Assembly (NCBI GenBank): GCA_958299035.1
Contig: CATQJL010000001.1
Coordinates: 9,771,817-9,835,816, forward strand
Reading direction: 5' to 3'
Length of the DNA stretch: 64,000 nt
Origin: Cylicocyclus nassatus
Lineage: Eukaryota > Nematoda > Chromadorea > Rhabditida > Strongylidae
The notes below the pieces were generated by a model. The model was given only the letters and a program-made list of their open reading frames with translations, was not told where the DNA came from and ran no database searches. Every line of letters begins with the position of its first letter. Position 1 is the first letter of the stretch. The translations under genes were made by a program, and so were the position numbers. Of this stretch, positions 10,471 to 21,963 are shown piece by piece.

Positions 10471-10706
10471 CCGCGCTCATTGGTTTCCTACGAACAATTG
10501 TGCTTGCTATTCGATCACCCAAAGCAGAGCTTGTAGCTGGCTTATCTTATGATACGATGTCTTGGAAATGGTGAAGGCAGAATCAGAGATAGAAGGGATT
10601 TTTCGTGACGAATGTGCCGCAGCCGAATTCATTCTAACACAATGGAGAAGTGTTCTTGGTGTTGATGAGGGAGTCCTCGACTGTTTCGACTTTCTATTGT
10701 AACATG
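10471..10706 (+). CDS. Candidate terminal exon(s) of the unrecognised gene
   Basis: After a TTTCAG acceptor an open segment reads TALIGFLRTIVLAIRSPKA. A second open segment follows in another frame, starting EMVKAESEIEGIF and ending GVLDCFDFLL with a TAA. A one-base frame change near 10555 separates them, so this may be a broken copy or contain an unrecognised splice. An AATAAA-like AATAAAA near 10845 would serve as poly(A) signal. Its link to the 7.8-8.5 kb exons is only positional. Confidence 0.3.
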
Positions 10707-11655
10707 GACATCAATCTCGTGTTAATCATGTGCAGTTAGTCAGTGTCTACTTCAATGCTTGTAATACTTACGGCAGTATGAGTATGATGCTTTATGGCTA
10801 TAAGTAGCTGCCAATACGTTCTACTCCTTATTTTTGTCACAACTAATAAAACTATACAATCAGAAACTTCTGGTCTCTTTTATTGTCTGCATTCAAGAAA
10901 AGTATAGTTTTTCTGTAATGAAGTCGCGAGCTTTAAGGTAGTGTTGATGAGGTAATGTCAAGCCAAATTATCCTTCGTTAGCTTTTTGCTTAATAGAAAA
11001 ATGGAAATAGGGCTGGGGACGACTGGCGAAATGGTCTCACAAGAAAGGCTCGAGGAGTCGAAGTGGCAGATCACCACAAACATATCTCTACGAAGAAGTT
11101 GAAATGATTTCGAACCTGCCTATTATATCTGCACAACTGTTTTGAGAAGGAAGTTATGGACGTTTTGATATGCAATAGGGGATAACATATTTAAAATTGG
11201 TTAGGGGGAAGACCGCAGCAAGAACACTAGATACTCCCACTAGGACTACAAAATCTAACATCCAGTCCTATTTTCACTAAACTATAGTAATTACACTCAA
11301 CTTATCGTATATTACCACTATTGATAGGGTGAGGGGAGGGGGAAGAGAAATCAGGAAGATGGTTCGGACCATGAGCGCCTTGGCAGTAGACTTTGCTTCC
11401 TTTCTCGCTTGCATCTTGAAAAACCAAGGCAAACTTATCCAATCGTCTCCATGATGTTAAAAATTGCGAACAACAAGCGCGATAAAGCAGTGCTCATGAT
11501 GTGATGTGAAAGCTGGTCCCTAACGATGGCTGTTGCTTTGTGAAGCAGATGCGGACGGGAGTTTGACCGCTTTTCATGATTAAGCACGTACGCCCGCACA
11601 CGGCTCGCTTTCATTAGCAGCCGCCTTCGTTAGAGAATAGCTGATAATAGGGAGT
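10707..11655. other. No gene recognised
   Basis: Unique-looking sequence without a supported frame, RNA gene or repeat. The TATCAGC...CGCCTTCG region from about 11.45 kb leads into the tandem repeats. Confidence 0.4.
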
Positions 11656-11659
11656 AGGC

Positions 11660-13075
11660 CAGATTGCCTTCCTCTTCATTCGCTTAGGCCACAAGCGCCG
11701 CAAAATGTGGCGCGTGGAGAAACGGTCCTTCCGCATGGGCGTTTTCAGCGTCGCTCCGATTTTCACTTGTCCAATACGCTACCACGCCGCAAATCTTTCC
11801 TTTCCCCTTTTGCTTAGGCAAAAGCCGCGCAGGGTGTGTCGCGCGCGGAATGTTTGTGTGGAAAGCATTATGGTTGTGCGAAACGCCCTACATCGTGGCG
11901 CGTGGCAAGAAGCATCTTTTCATATAATTAAAATTTTTATACAGTTACGTACAAAAGCATGCAAGCAGCTCCCACGGCCGTCATCCTGTTACTAGAATGA
12001 TGTTTGTATTATTGCTTTCAAAAATATGAAAGGTCAATCTGCTTTCAAGGCCAGATTGTTCTTCCTCTTTATTCGCTTAGACCACAAGCGCCGCAAAATG
12101 TGGCGCGTGGAGAAACGGTCCTTTCACACGAGGGTTTTCACCGTCGCCCTGATTTTCACTTGTCCAACACGCTACCACGCCGCAAATCTTTCCTCCCCCT
12201 TTTTGCTTAGGCAAAAGCCGCGCAGGGTGTGTCGCGCGCGGAATGCTTGTGTGGAAAGCATTATAGGCAGTGTCCCGTCAGATTTTGCGTTTCCACCTTT
12301 CTGCAAGTTTAAAGCCTTTTCGACTCGTAGAACCAGAATCTGAGCTTAAAACCGGGTGAAAAGACCGTTTTGGGGGAGTTTCCTCAGTTTCCAAAAAGCG
12401 GCTCGGGAGAATTTCAACGGAAATTTGGGAGGCCCCGGCAAAAAAACCCTGCCTGTAATTTTGCTTTGAAATAGCATGCACAATGCAAAGAGTGGTAGTG
12501 GGGTCCCGCGTCGAATAAGCAAGAGAAGAGGCCTAGAGGTAAGTGGGGGTGGCCAGAACCCCACCGCAGCGATATCACCCAGGGTGCGAATCTGCCGGGA
12601 CACTGCCTTGGTCGCCACGAGTAGGGCGTGCGAATCGCCCTACATCGTGGCGCGCGGCAAGAAGCATCTTCTTTTCATATATGCATTGAAATTTTTATAC
12701 AGTTACGTACAAAAGCATGCAAGCAGCTCCTACGGCCGTCGTCCTGTTTGTAGAATGATGTCTGTATTTTTTCTTTCAAAAATATGAAAGGTCAATCTGC
12801 TTTCAAGGCCAGATTGTTCTTCCTCTTTATTCGCGTAGATCACAAGCGCCGCAAAATGTGGCGCGTGGAGAAACGGTCACACGGAGGTTTTCACCGTCGC
12901 CCTCATTTTCACTTGTCCAACACGCTACCACGCCGCAAATCTTTCCTCCCCCTTTTTGCTTAGGCAAAAGCTGCGCAGGGTGTGTCGCGCGCGGAATGTT
13001 TGTGTGAAAAGCATTATGGTCGTGCGAAACGCCCTACATCGTGGCGGCATGAAGCATCTTCTTTTCATATATGCA
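11660..13075 (+). repeat. Three-copy tandem repeat array
   Basis: Copies begin near 11665, 12045 and 12800. They share AAGCGCCGCAAAATGTGGCG, GGCAAAAGCCGCGCAGGGTG and GAAACGCCCTACATCGTGGC. The second copy is interrupted by an inverted-repeat insertion (12266-12607). Frames open inside are repeat artefacts. Confidence 0.8.
12266..12607. mobile_element. MITE with GGCAGTGTCCCG ends
   Basis: The insertion interrupts repeat copy two between GCATTATA and GGTCGCC, relative to the uninterrupted copies. It starts GGCAGTGTCCCG and ends CGGGACACTGCC. The termini match the TTAA-flanked family at 44.0 and 62.0 kb, although TTAA itself is not intact here. Confidence 0.65.
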
Positions 13076-15340
13076 ATGATTTTGAAAGTCCAAATTTGTC
13101 AAATACCTTATGTTCGGTGGAAAACATTTGAGTAACACTCATTCAGCATTCTGCTGGGTATGCACTTTCGTTGTAATCATGATATATCATTATGATTTCG
13201 TGCTCTGACTTTTGTTTCACATTACTAGATCCCCGACTTGTGCATCTACCACATGAACGCGAACTACGCGGCAAAGCGATAGCTATGCGCATTCTCCATT
13301 TGTGACTTCTGTGGTGCAGCTTAGCTGCTTCGAATGAAGGGAGAAAAGGACTTTCAGAAAAAGAGGAGATTCGGGCTTGATTTAAAAATTCTGAAGAATA
13401 AAAACTATGTACTTAGACTGGAAATGCTAACGGCACTATTTCAGTATTCGGCGCCGAAAATCAAAATCGTGTTTCGCTGAAACTCGGTCCATGCTTTTTT
13501 TTCTTCTCAAAAACGACATTTGGTAGGGCTACGTTGGGTATAGGTAAGGGTCAAAATCGGTATCGGTTAAACTTTGGGGTTTTCTGACGTGCTGATCACA
13601 AACATCATATTCTTTCTGCATTTTAGAGCTCTTTCATGGAATTGCGGTGGTTATACGGTATGGGGTGGAACTACGAATTTGCTAAAGTTCGCCTAGGGAG
13701 TAAGCCCGCTGAACATGAATATCATACAGCTTCTGTAGCGCCATTTTCTTACTACGATGCATGTAAGGTGGATGATTGCAGTTTCAAATTTGCACAAAAC
13801 TTTTCCTAGAATTTCAAGCATGCTGATTAGGGATACTATGCTTGCTTGCTGCATCAACGCGTTATTGTGGAGTTACGGTAATTTGCGGCATATAGGTAGG
13901 CATTCTTTCGTCACATCACAAAAATGAAATGGCTTTATCATGCAAAATGAGCAAGATTTTCGTGATCAGCAAGCCAGATGATCTGGCACTAATTTTCAGG
14001 CAGGTCTATTTTTTGACCACTGCCATACACTACAGTGACTCCTTGAAAAGGTGCCAAAACGCAACGAAATATGATGCCTGCGACCAACATGTACAATACC
14101 TTTTAAATCAAACCGCAGCCAAACTTAAGACTTTGTCCCCCTACCGTAAACCTACAATAACTTCACGAAAAAACCTTTTTGCAGAAAAAGTATGATATTC
14201 GTGATCAGCATGCCAAACAGGAATCCCTAGACTGAGATTCAGCGAAGTCCGCGATCTGACCTCCCGACCATATACCCACAGCAGCATCAAAAGATGGCGC
14301 TACCGCGCAGAATTGACAACCCACCTACTAGACGAAGTTTGAACAGCATCCAAGACTTTGACATTTTGGGGTCCGAATATGGAATAGCGTTCATAGTATG
14401 GCAGCATGAGCATCAAGATTGAAATCGTTATTAGCGATAGCTCCTTATATGACGAACAAAGAATGAATAACTTGAATGTGATGTTTTAGGTTTAAAAACT
14501 TGTAGCATAGCATTTTGGCTAAGAAAATCGGAAGAACTCATATTTTGAGGCTAGAGTGAAAAGGAGCCGCCTCAAATACTTTCACGGAAAAAACCGCTAA
14601 CGCTATATGAAAATTTAAGCTGAAAGGAACAGGCAATACATTGCGACAAGCCACAGAAGGGAGAGCTACGGGAAGGATGCTTTACAAGAAGGAGAAGCGC
14701 TGCGGTTATTCACTGCGTAGGCGAGTCTCGAGAAAAAGTACGAGGTGCAGGGTTTGCACAAAAATGAGCTTCACTGAACGCAACATCTTTTTTCGAATGC
14801 CAGCGGCAATTCTTGTTAGCACAATGACGACAACATGACCCATACTGGGTCATGCAATGACTGGCACGTGGGGCAATGTGACCCACATGGGTCGCTCCAA
14901 GTTAGTTAAGATGATTATAGTTTCGGCATGCATTCACTTCAGAAGTTTTCCTACGCTCTGAGGTTATTTTTAGAATTCACTTCCGCGTTTCTTGGCTGCC
15001 TCTTAAAATTGCTGTAGTTGCACTGTAGATGACGATCTACGTCTTAGCTAGAAATTTTCAAGTTTTTCATAGGCTTTGTCCCACAAGGCAGACATCTAAA
15101 AATGCGCGTTGTCGTCAAGTTTTGGTCTGAGTGTCCTTCCACAAGCAGTCGTACTTGCCATTTTATATGCGCACCGTGCCTTCCCTACAGAACTTTAATC
15201 AATACATCTATAAGTTTATTAGCTTTCGTCATTGAAAAAAGTGTCGAGGATTTGGTGACCCAATATGTCATTTCTCACACCTGATGGTCATTGGGCCGCT
15301 AGTATTCAAAAAAAAATTTCGAATTTCCCCAAGTATAGTA
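13076..15340. other. No gene; dispersed short repeats
   Basis: The phrase TTCGTGATCAGCA(T/A)GCC recurs at about 13964 and 14199, with related words near 13600 and 13825, suggesting an old dispersed repeat. A small palindrome, TGACCCATACTGGGTCA, lies near 14836. No coding exon or RNA gene is supported. Confidence 0.45.
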
Positions 15341-15349
15341 CTCTGACAT

Positions 15350-15535
15350 TCGGTGCGTGCGGCGCGCGCTTGTTTTTGGCCATCCGTGCTGCGCGCGCGC
15401 ATAAATCTGTGGGCGTGGCCTTATACCTCGCGGCGCGCGTGCATTGTTACCGAACGTACGGCCCGCGTGCCTATTTACCGTGCGGGCGGCGCGCCCTAAT
15501 CCTAACCGTGCGGCGCGCGCGCATTCAAAAACGCA
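15350..15535. repeat. GC-rich minisatellite
   Basis: Imperfect repeats of CGTGCGGCGCGCGCGCAT-type units in otherwise AT-rich DNA. The same unit type occurs at 21964-22205, on the other side of the transposase locus. Confidence 0.7.
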
Positions 15536-15944
15536 TAATTGCCTAGTACCTTAGGGGAGACGCTTCTTTTCGCGCCGAAATGGACAGATTGGGAGAATCC
15601 TTGTGGGTATCTTTCGATCCTCTTCATTTTAGTCATGCTATTATACCAGTATGTGTTCTTTTCCTGTTCATCTTCAACATACAGACGCGAAAATAATTTA
15701 AAATTCTTTAATTATTTCTAAGACGTTTTTTTTTTGGGATTGTAGAATTTTGCACTATTCTCTATTCACTCTTTAGCATCTTGAGATGGAAATGTGGAGT
15801 AATCTAGTTTAGATTAATAGTTTGTTTACACTAGTGAATATTTGAATTTCCAAGTGACGCCGATATTCGCGCTCAAATTATAGCTCCCAAATCTAACACA
15901 AATCGACGCTGTTTCTTCGTTTTAACCCTTCTAACCTTCTTCCA

Positions 15945-16026
15945 AGCCTTTCTTCCTTGCTGATGAGTTCCGGGAAAGGCTCGAATTTCATTTTGTTTTC
16001 CGTCCAAGGGCAGGAACGAAACGGAA
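15945..16026 (+). ncRNA. Hammerhead-like ribozyme repeat, copy 1
   Basis: All conserved hammerhead parts are present. Strand A is CCTTG-CTGATGA-GTTCC (15955-15971). Strand C is TTCCGTC-CAAGG (15998-16009), with a GUC cleavage triplet ending at 16004. Strand B is GGAAC-GAAA-CGGAA (16013-16026). Stem I (5 bp plus a wobble), stem II (5 bp) and stem III (6 bp) pair perfectly and abut the core exactly, including the conserved G10.1-C11.1, A15.1-U16.1 and C15.2-G16.2 pairs. An outer 8-bp stem, AGCCTTTC (15945-15952) with GAAAGGCT (15974-15981), loops out strand A. The 5'-3' order is A-C-B, not the A-B-C cyclic order of known hammerheads, so a single copy must fold as two kissing hairpins. Activity is inference. 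Confidence 0.5.
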
Positions 16027-16125
16027 TTTGATTTTTTTCTTGGTTTTTTCATCTTTTCACTTTTCATATTGAGATTTTGATAATTCATTTCCTTTCATTT
16101 TATGTTGTTATCTTCTTTATCCCAT

Positions 16126-16206
16126 AGCCTTTCTTCCTTGCTGATGAGTTCCGGGAAAGGCTCAGATTTCTTTTGTTTTCCGTCCAAGGGCAGGAACGAA
16201 ACGGAA
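16126..16206 (+). ncRNA. Hammerhead-like ribozyme repeat, copy 2
   Basis: This second copy starts 181 bases downstream. Strand A is 16136-16152, strand C 16178-16189 with the GUC triplet ending at 16184, strand B 16193-16206. The outer stem is 16126-16133 with 16155-16162. Every core and helix base equals copy 1; the differences (CGAATTTCATTTT versus CAGATTTCTTTT) lie in the single-stranded linker. With two copies a conventional C-A-B order is also available: C from copy 1, A and B from copy 2. Homology extends about 30 bases beyond the stem at the 3' side. Confidence 0.5.
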
Positions 16207-16325
16207 TTTGATGTTTTCTTGGTTTTTTCATCTTTTTCATTCCTTTTTTCATCAATTTCGTTATGTATTCGTTTCCCATTTCAATGCCAAATTGCCAATT
16301 TAATTTTTATTTATAGGAGAAATGT

Positions 16326-18946
16326 CATCACGGTATTATCGAAATTTTCCATCACAGCTAGAAGGGAGACGAGCATATGGAGGCAATTGAATTATAAAGG
16401 TCTACAAATAGCAATCCAATTTTCGATCATATATTTAGAAGCTGCACTAGAACACATTTATGGAGTAGAAAGACAACAGGCTCGTCTACATATCGCTGAA
16501 CTACAGAGACGTGAAGACGAAGAGGAGTCGCGAAGACGTGAGGAAAAAGAGGAGAATCTGTACATTGAAGAATTCCAAGGTAAGTATGACATATGGGGTT
16601 ATAAAAGCAATAGCGAATCTTGTTAGATAGTGAAAGTTTCACGGGACTTTACGAGTCCTCTGATATCACTATGGAAGATGAGGGTGAAGATCTTGACTCT
16701 GTGGGATCTTCGTCTAACAGCTCACAGAGAATGTGTACGTTCAGCAAAAACAAGCAGTTTTCTGGTCATACATGCTAATCGTTTAGCCCTTCATGAACGC
16801 ACTCTCTGCTATGCGTGGTACTTGCAGCAATTCGGACTATCCTACGAAGAAATCAAACGTTTGGAGGAACTTTTCTCGATCATGATCGGGGGTCCCATTC
16901 CAATTACGGTGCTCATGTTCGAAATTAACCGAAAATAAGCCTATGACTAATGTTATTTCAGTATGAGGGTAACGTACTTGCTTTGTACAAAAGCATCTTG
17001 AACGAGTATGACCACAAGAAGTACTTTTTCTGTACTGAATGCGGGGAGACAATGGGCGAAAATGAGATAGCTTGCAGAAAGCCTGACTGCAAGATTTTTG
17101 GGTTCGCTTCTTCAGCTCTCATGCTTAATCTAGATAAAGTAAGCTAATCATTCTAGAGTTGCTTTGAAGAGAGCGAAGCGAATCCAAAGGACTGAAGTGC
17201 ATCTAGTGAACATTATCCCACAGATAACGGATATCCTTGTTGCCGGCCTGGAGGACATCATTGCGATGCATAGGATGCTCCACGATAATAGAGTACAGCT
17301 GCTCTGAAATCTGCCCATACACAAATGTCTACATTCTAATCATTAAGGACGCTGCGACCGAAGATCGTAGCGATGTGAGACTCTTTGAAGGATACTACGA
17401 CAGCATTGAGAGCCGGAGCGACTTCAACAATAAACGACTGACGGTACTGCTTACGATGTCCTTGGATGGTTTTGTACCAAGGAGACTCTCGAAGTAAGTC
17501 ATTTTATGCTGTTCACGTTGCAACCTTAGCAAAAGCACTCATTTTTGATTGAAGGCGAGAAGTTTGGCCGCTTTACCTACGTGTTGAGGGGCTGCCTCCG
17601 AAAGAGGCTAATAATTATTTTAACACAATGATTGCTGGAACAGTATACACTCGTCTAAAACCTACTGAGCGCCTGATAGAAGTTCTCTTCAGCAGGCAAG
17701 ATTTGCGTATATTACCTCATAATCCCACCTTATACACTCAACTACTTCATATATCAGATTGTACTCTGAGCTACTAAGCCTACATGATGCCCCTCTCGAG
17801 GTGGTTGTAGGAGAAGAAACATGGACTGTAGACGTACGCCTTTTCCGTGGTGTTGCCGACATGCCGGTACAAATTTGCGGGAGTACTTGTAATTTCTGAC
17901 AGTACAAACTTAGGCACAGCAAGCGCTCTTCGGAGTTCCTAGATGGAATGCAGACTATGGATGTTCGAAGTGTTACATTAAAGGAATCCGAGCTGGAAAC
18001 CAGAGAACGTGGATTCCATCAAACAGCGCAGATTTGGTGCAGCGAAGTGAGGAGTCATTTGCGATAGATGCTGAAGCGCAGCAATTTGGACTCACAAGTG
18101 AGGATACGGGTCCACCCATTTTCAGATATTTTACGTGTTTGCAGAAAAAACGTACATGATGGAATTGTTACCTCCCAGCCACTTCCTCGGAGATGCCCTG
18201 CACATCTGTTCAGAGGGGATTACTAGGAATAGGCTGAGAGGTACCACAACAGCTCCACAAATCATGAATAATTAATCGAGCAAGACCTTTTCAGATTTGT
18301 TTAGCCCTACGTCAAAGTTTCGGGAGCTGAAAGTGGATCGAGAATCGCTGGAGCATGTAAAAGACTGCCTCGCAAAGATCACCTCCCATACCTACTCCAA
18401 CAGCCTGGTGCTATCTTTGGAGGATCTGCCCACCTGTAAAGGAGCCGAAGTGGATGAGGTGCTTTTGCCTCCGTTTTGAGTTTATTTGAAACATTTCAAA
18501 TTTAGATGGCATTCGTGCTATTCCCCCTAGTAGCGGCAGTGGACATTGTTCCATCGCCCATAGCCGCCGCTTCCCTGGTTGGCTACTGGCTATGCGTGAG
18601 GTTGATCTGCAAAACCTCATCCCTGACAAAGACAGTGATTGAGAAAGTGAAGTCCATAGCTGTGCACACTAGGGACCTATGGATTATGCTGGCATCCCAC
18701 ACATTCACGATGAAATGCCATGTGAGTTTTCATATAACACCTACGTCTGAAGTAAACCTTCGCCTCAATATTTAGTGGTTCTTCGAACATGCGATGGACC
18801 GTGAGCTAGAGCGGTTTGGATCATTATATCAATGTTCCGCGGCACCCTTCGAAGGACATCACCGCAGATTGCAAGTAAAAATGAATCAACACACTACTAA
18901 CAGCTCCACTCTTCTGATAGAAAGGTACCTTTCCACTTTACATTGA
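16326..18946 (+). pseudogene. Transposase-like gene, tnp2/CACTA-like, probably decayed
   Basis: Exons can be followed at about 16436-16579, 16628-16908, 16962-17138, 17224-17493, 17555-17695, 17758-17865, 17914-18097, 18145-18240, 18295-18458, 18506-18721 and 18776 onward, mostly with matching phases. The product starts with a charged coiled coil, then a Cys cluster (FFCTECGETMGENEIACRKPDC), then LTMSLDGFVPRRLSK, LFGVPRWNADYGCSKCYIKG, HFLGDALHICSEGITRNRL and FEHAMDRELERFG...FEGHHRR. That order (SLDG, a second Cys pair, a DALH line, then F-E-x-H) resembles tnp2-type DDE transposases. Frames are lost near 16735 and near 17309 (one extra T would explain it). The 17695 donor is GC (AG|GCAAG). Family call is by pattern only; KDZ- or Harbinger-like are alternatives. 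Confidence 0.5.
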
Positions 18947-19411
18947 GTACAATTACATCTACACCTTACTATTTTATTTCAATCATCTATTTTTGATTCA
19001 TTTGAGCTTTTCTCGAGTGGACCATTGTTTTTTCGCAAGTTTTTCCATCTGTACTCCCCACATTTGTTTTCCTACGTACTCCTCATGCATACTTCATGCA
19101 AGATGCAACATGCATTGATGCAAAAAAAACGACAAATATCAAAACATAAACTAATGACGACTAAAAGCAACGACGAAACATAATTATGTAAGTATAATTA
19201 TCAGAGATGCCAAGTGCCAAGCCAGTCATCAAAGGTTAGGTTCTGTCATTGTATGAATATGTATATAATGTAAATAAAAGTTCTTCTAATGCGCTACACT
19301 TTTTATGCTATATCGTTTTGCGAAGTATACCTATCTCAAATGCTTGTATTTTATTTCAGATGCTTGTATTTATTGATGTATACATTTCTATAACTTGTAA
19401 TTTTCGCTTAG
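18947..19411. other. Intron or intergenic gap
   Basis: AT-rich sequence between the two transposase-locus features. It ends in TTTTCGCTTAG and shows no coding sense. Confidence 0.5.
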
Positions 19412-21395
19412 AAATACAGCTATGCAACGAACGTCTCCAGCTGCAACAAGGTCAAGAGCTGCAAAGCGAGTGTACGCAAAGCCCAGAGCTCTGCTGAACA
19501 TCACCTCCCCGCGAGTTGTTGAGGAACGCGCAGTCCCCACAGAGGAAGTCCCAATTGCTATGGAAGAAGAAGTGCCACAAGGTAAAAAGATAATCCTTTA
19601 CTTTTGATTTAAAACAAGTTTGCCATTCAAATATTTAAAATTCAGGCAATGTTTACGAAAGGAGGGAGTTCCACGAAGAAAGGACAGAACAACGGCCAGC
19701 CTCACCCCCTCTACCATCCACGCTACATGACTGTATCTCTGCTGGCGTATTGCATGTGGACACCGCTGCGAAACTGATCCTGAGTAAAATGCGACGTGAA
19801 GAATTTAAAGGCAGTACATCGGCAGAATGAGACCCGTGACAAAACAAGGTCACAGGGTAGGAGCCCCCATATGGAAACTATCGGCCAAAATCCGATCTTT
19901 CTCTGCCACTTCTAACCCCCGAAATTTCAAAGCGAAAGCGGCGCTCATCTCCTGCCCTCTCCGAACCCGCCCACCCCATGGACGAGTGTCATCCGCGGTC
20001 AGAGCGCCAGCCGCAATGCTATAAGCATGAGGTCCCGCAACGACTCTGCGTCTTCGCCATGACAGCTTCGCGTTCACTCGTCCATGGGGTGGGCGGATTC
20101 GGAGAGGACAGGAATGAGCGCTGCTTTCGCTTTGAAATTTCGGGGGTTAGAAGTGGCAGAAAAAGATCGGACTTTAACCGATAGTTTCCATATGGGGGGC
20201 TCCTACCCTGTGACCTCGTTTTGTCACGGGTCTCATTCTGCCGAGGTACTGCCTTTAATGAAGCCGCGTACTATGTAAGTTCACAAAACGCTCCTTCTGT
20301 ATAACCTAACCGATTATTTTGTAGGAATTTGTTCAATCAGATGTGGCGGCGAGAGCAACAACAACATATGGCAGTTTGAACCGCCCCTTGGGGCGTGATT
20401 TGGATCTTCTATGGGGAATCGCGAACAGAATCATAGTAAGATAACCACCTGATAGTTCCTTACCTACCATAAAATGTTGACATTTCAGGCGGAAATTGCA
20501 CGAGCAATGGCCACAAAAAGTATTCGATGTTTTGACACGGCGGAAAGGCCCTTACCAGTTGTGGCAACTACGCCTTCGGTAACAAATTGCACAAGAATGT
20601 GGAGGATCGACGCCGAACCACCGTTTTCGAAGGCAAGAGCCTCACGCACATTTGACTTCATTTTAAAGCTCCATTTTCTAGGTAAATCTACTGAAGGAAT
20701 TGGATGACTGGTCCCCGCGAAAAAAGGATAACGCATATGTGCAGGTCTCGGCCCTGTACCGCCACATACTTCAAAGAGTAAGTCAAAAACACAGAAAATC
20801 TTATCAAAAATAAACTTCAACATCATATTTAGATTTGCAACCCACCAGAACGCATTCGAGAATACTCCTTGCGGATCAACACGTTGAAAGGGAGAGACTT
20901 GAAGTTGAAGAGCCTTCCACGGGGAGTAACGGACATCCTGATAGGTAAAATATCAATTGATTCTTGTTACTCCAAAAGAAAAGTGCTATTCAGAAATGGT
21001 CGAGGACATGTTAGGATACGGACATGAAGAGTTGGAGCAGTTTCGTCAAACAGACCTACAAGAATCGCCGTGGTATCAAAACCTGGGAAGTACTGAGCAG
21101 GAAAGAAAGCAGAATCTTGCTGATCTAAAAGAAGAAAAGAAGAACTGGAGACCGCAATTATTCAAGTCGCTGCAATTAGCACTGTGAGTTGTTTTTAGTA
21201 AGCACGTATTCCTAAATCACTGTAAATCTTTCAGGCGCGACGTGCGGTCATACAGTTATGAAGCTGGACGATGGATTGCTAATCCTGTAAGTGGCTATCA
21301 GATCTTTCAGAAGATAGACGATGATGTTTGAACTTCAGCGGAAACGTGGAGCTCCCGGAGAAGTGGATGAAAACACAGTGCCTTGTTCACAGTGA
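19412..21395 (+). pseudogene. C-terminal part or partner gene of the transposase locus, MITE-interrupted
   Basis: Exons are 19412-19581, 19645-19808 plus 20259-20274, 20325-20435, 20489-20632, 20682-20777, 20833-20944, 20994-21183, 21235-21286 and 21339-21395 (stop), with phases that agree throughout. It begins with a basic stretch (TRSRAAKRVYAKPRALL), then acidic and charged sequence; no domain is recognised. The intron after 20632 has a GC donor (AAG|GCAAG). The first exon is phase-compatible with a GT at 18925-18926 of the transposase-like gene (IER|...), so one long gene is possible. A 446-bp MITE splits the second exon; without it and one TTAA the frame continues as EFNEAAYY. The product is therefore probably truncated unless the MITE is spliced out. 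Confidence 0.5.
19809..20254. mobile_element. TTAA-flanked palindromic MITE inside an exon
   Basis: TTAA occurs at 19805-19808 and 20255-20258. The element starts AGGCAGTACATCGGCAGAAT and ends with its near complement, and the arms pair over most of its length. TTAA duplication is typical of piggyBac-type insertion. Confidence 0.85.
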
Positions 21396-21796
21396 TTCAG
21401 GAAGCGACGTTATTATTTGTTAATTCTATTCCTTGTTACATTGATATACTATGATGTGATTCATCTGTGATATGATATCTTTCATGTTATATATAATATA
21501 TATTGATCTCATATATTACGTGGTTGAAATACCGGTATGTTATTTGCATATTTAGTCATCGCGTGTTTCTGTGAATACTACTTGAATCTGTCAACAATTG
21601 CTTGTTGAAACTGCTATTCTCTATTACTGATACTACCGCACTAATTGTAAATATCGTTAAAAGTTTGTGAGATTTTATTGTATTGCTCCCTACCGTGTTG
21701 TTATTTCATTCATGTGAAAATGTTGAGTGTAAACTCTCCTTACTGTAAACTTTCTTTACATAAAATCTCAAAAAAATGCATACGAGGATGAAATAG

Positions 21797-21955
21797 GGGT
21801 CTGATCTTATCAGTGATAAAAAGTGATAAAAATGATAAAATTTGATGTCTGATCCTATCAGTGATCAAAAAGTGATAAAAATGATAAAATTTGATGTCTG
21901 ATAAGATCAGTGATAAAAAGTGATAAAAATGATAAAATCTGATATCAGATATGAT
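21797..21955 (+). repeat. AT-rich tandem repeat, period about 55-60 bp
   Basis: Three copies of CTGAT(C/A)...ATCAGTGATAAAAAGTGAT followed by AAAAATGATAAAATTTGATG. Confidence 0.8.
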
Positions 21956-21963
21956 AAGCCAAA

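Noticed and set aside
15960..15990. Hammerhead core using the nearer CTC-GAA (15980-15984) as the GAAA box
   Set aside because: It reads GAAT, lacks the conserved A, and is CAGAT in the second copy. The downstream GGAAC-GAAAC fits all rules instead.
16141..16210. C/D-box snoRNA suggested by TGATGA
   Set aside because: No D box (CTGA) at a suitable distance and no terminal stem bringing the boxes together.
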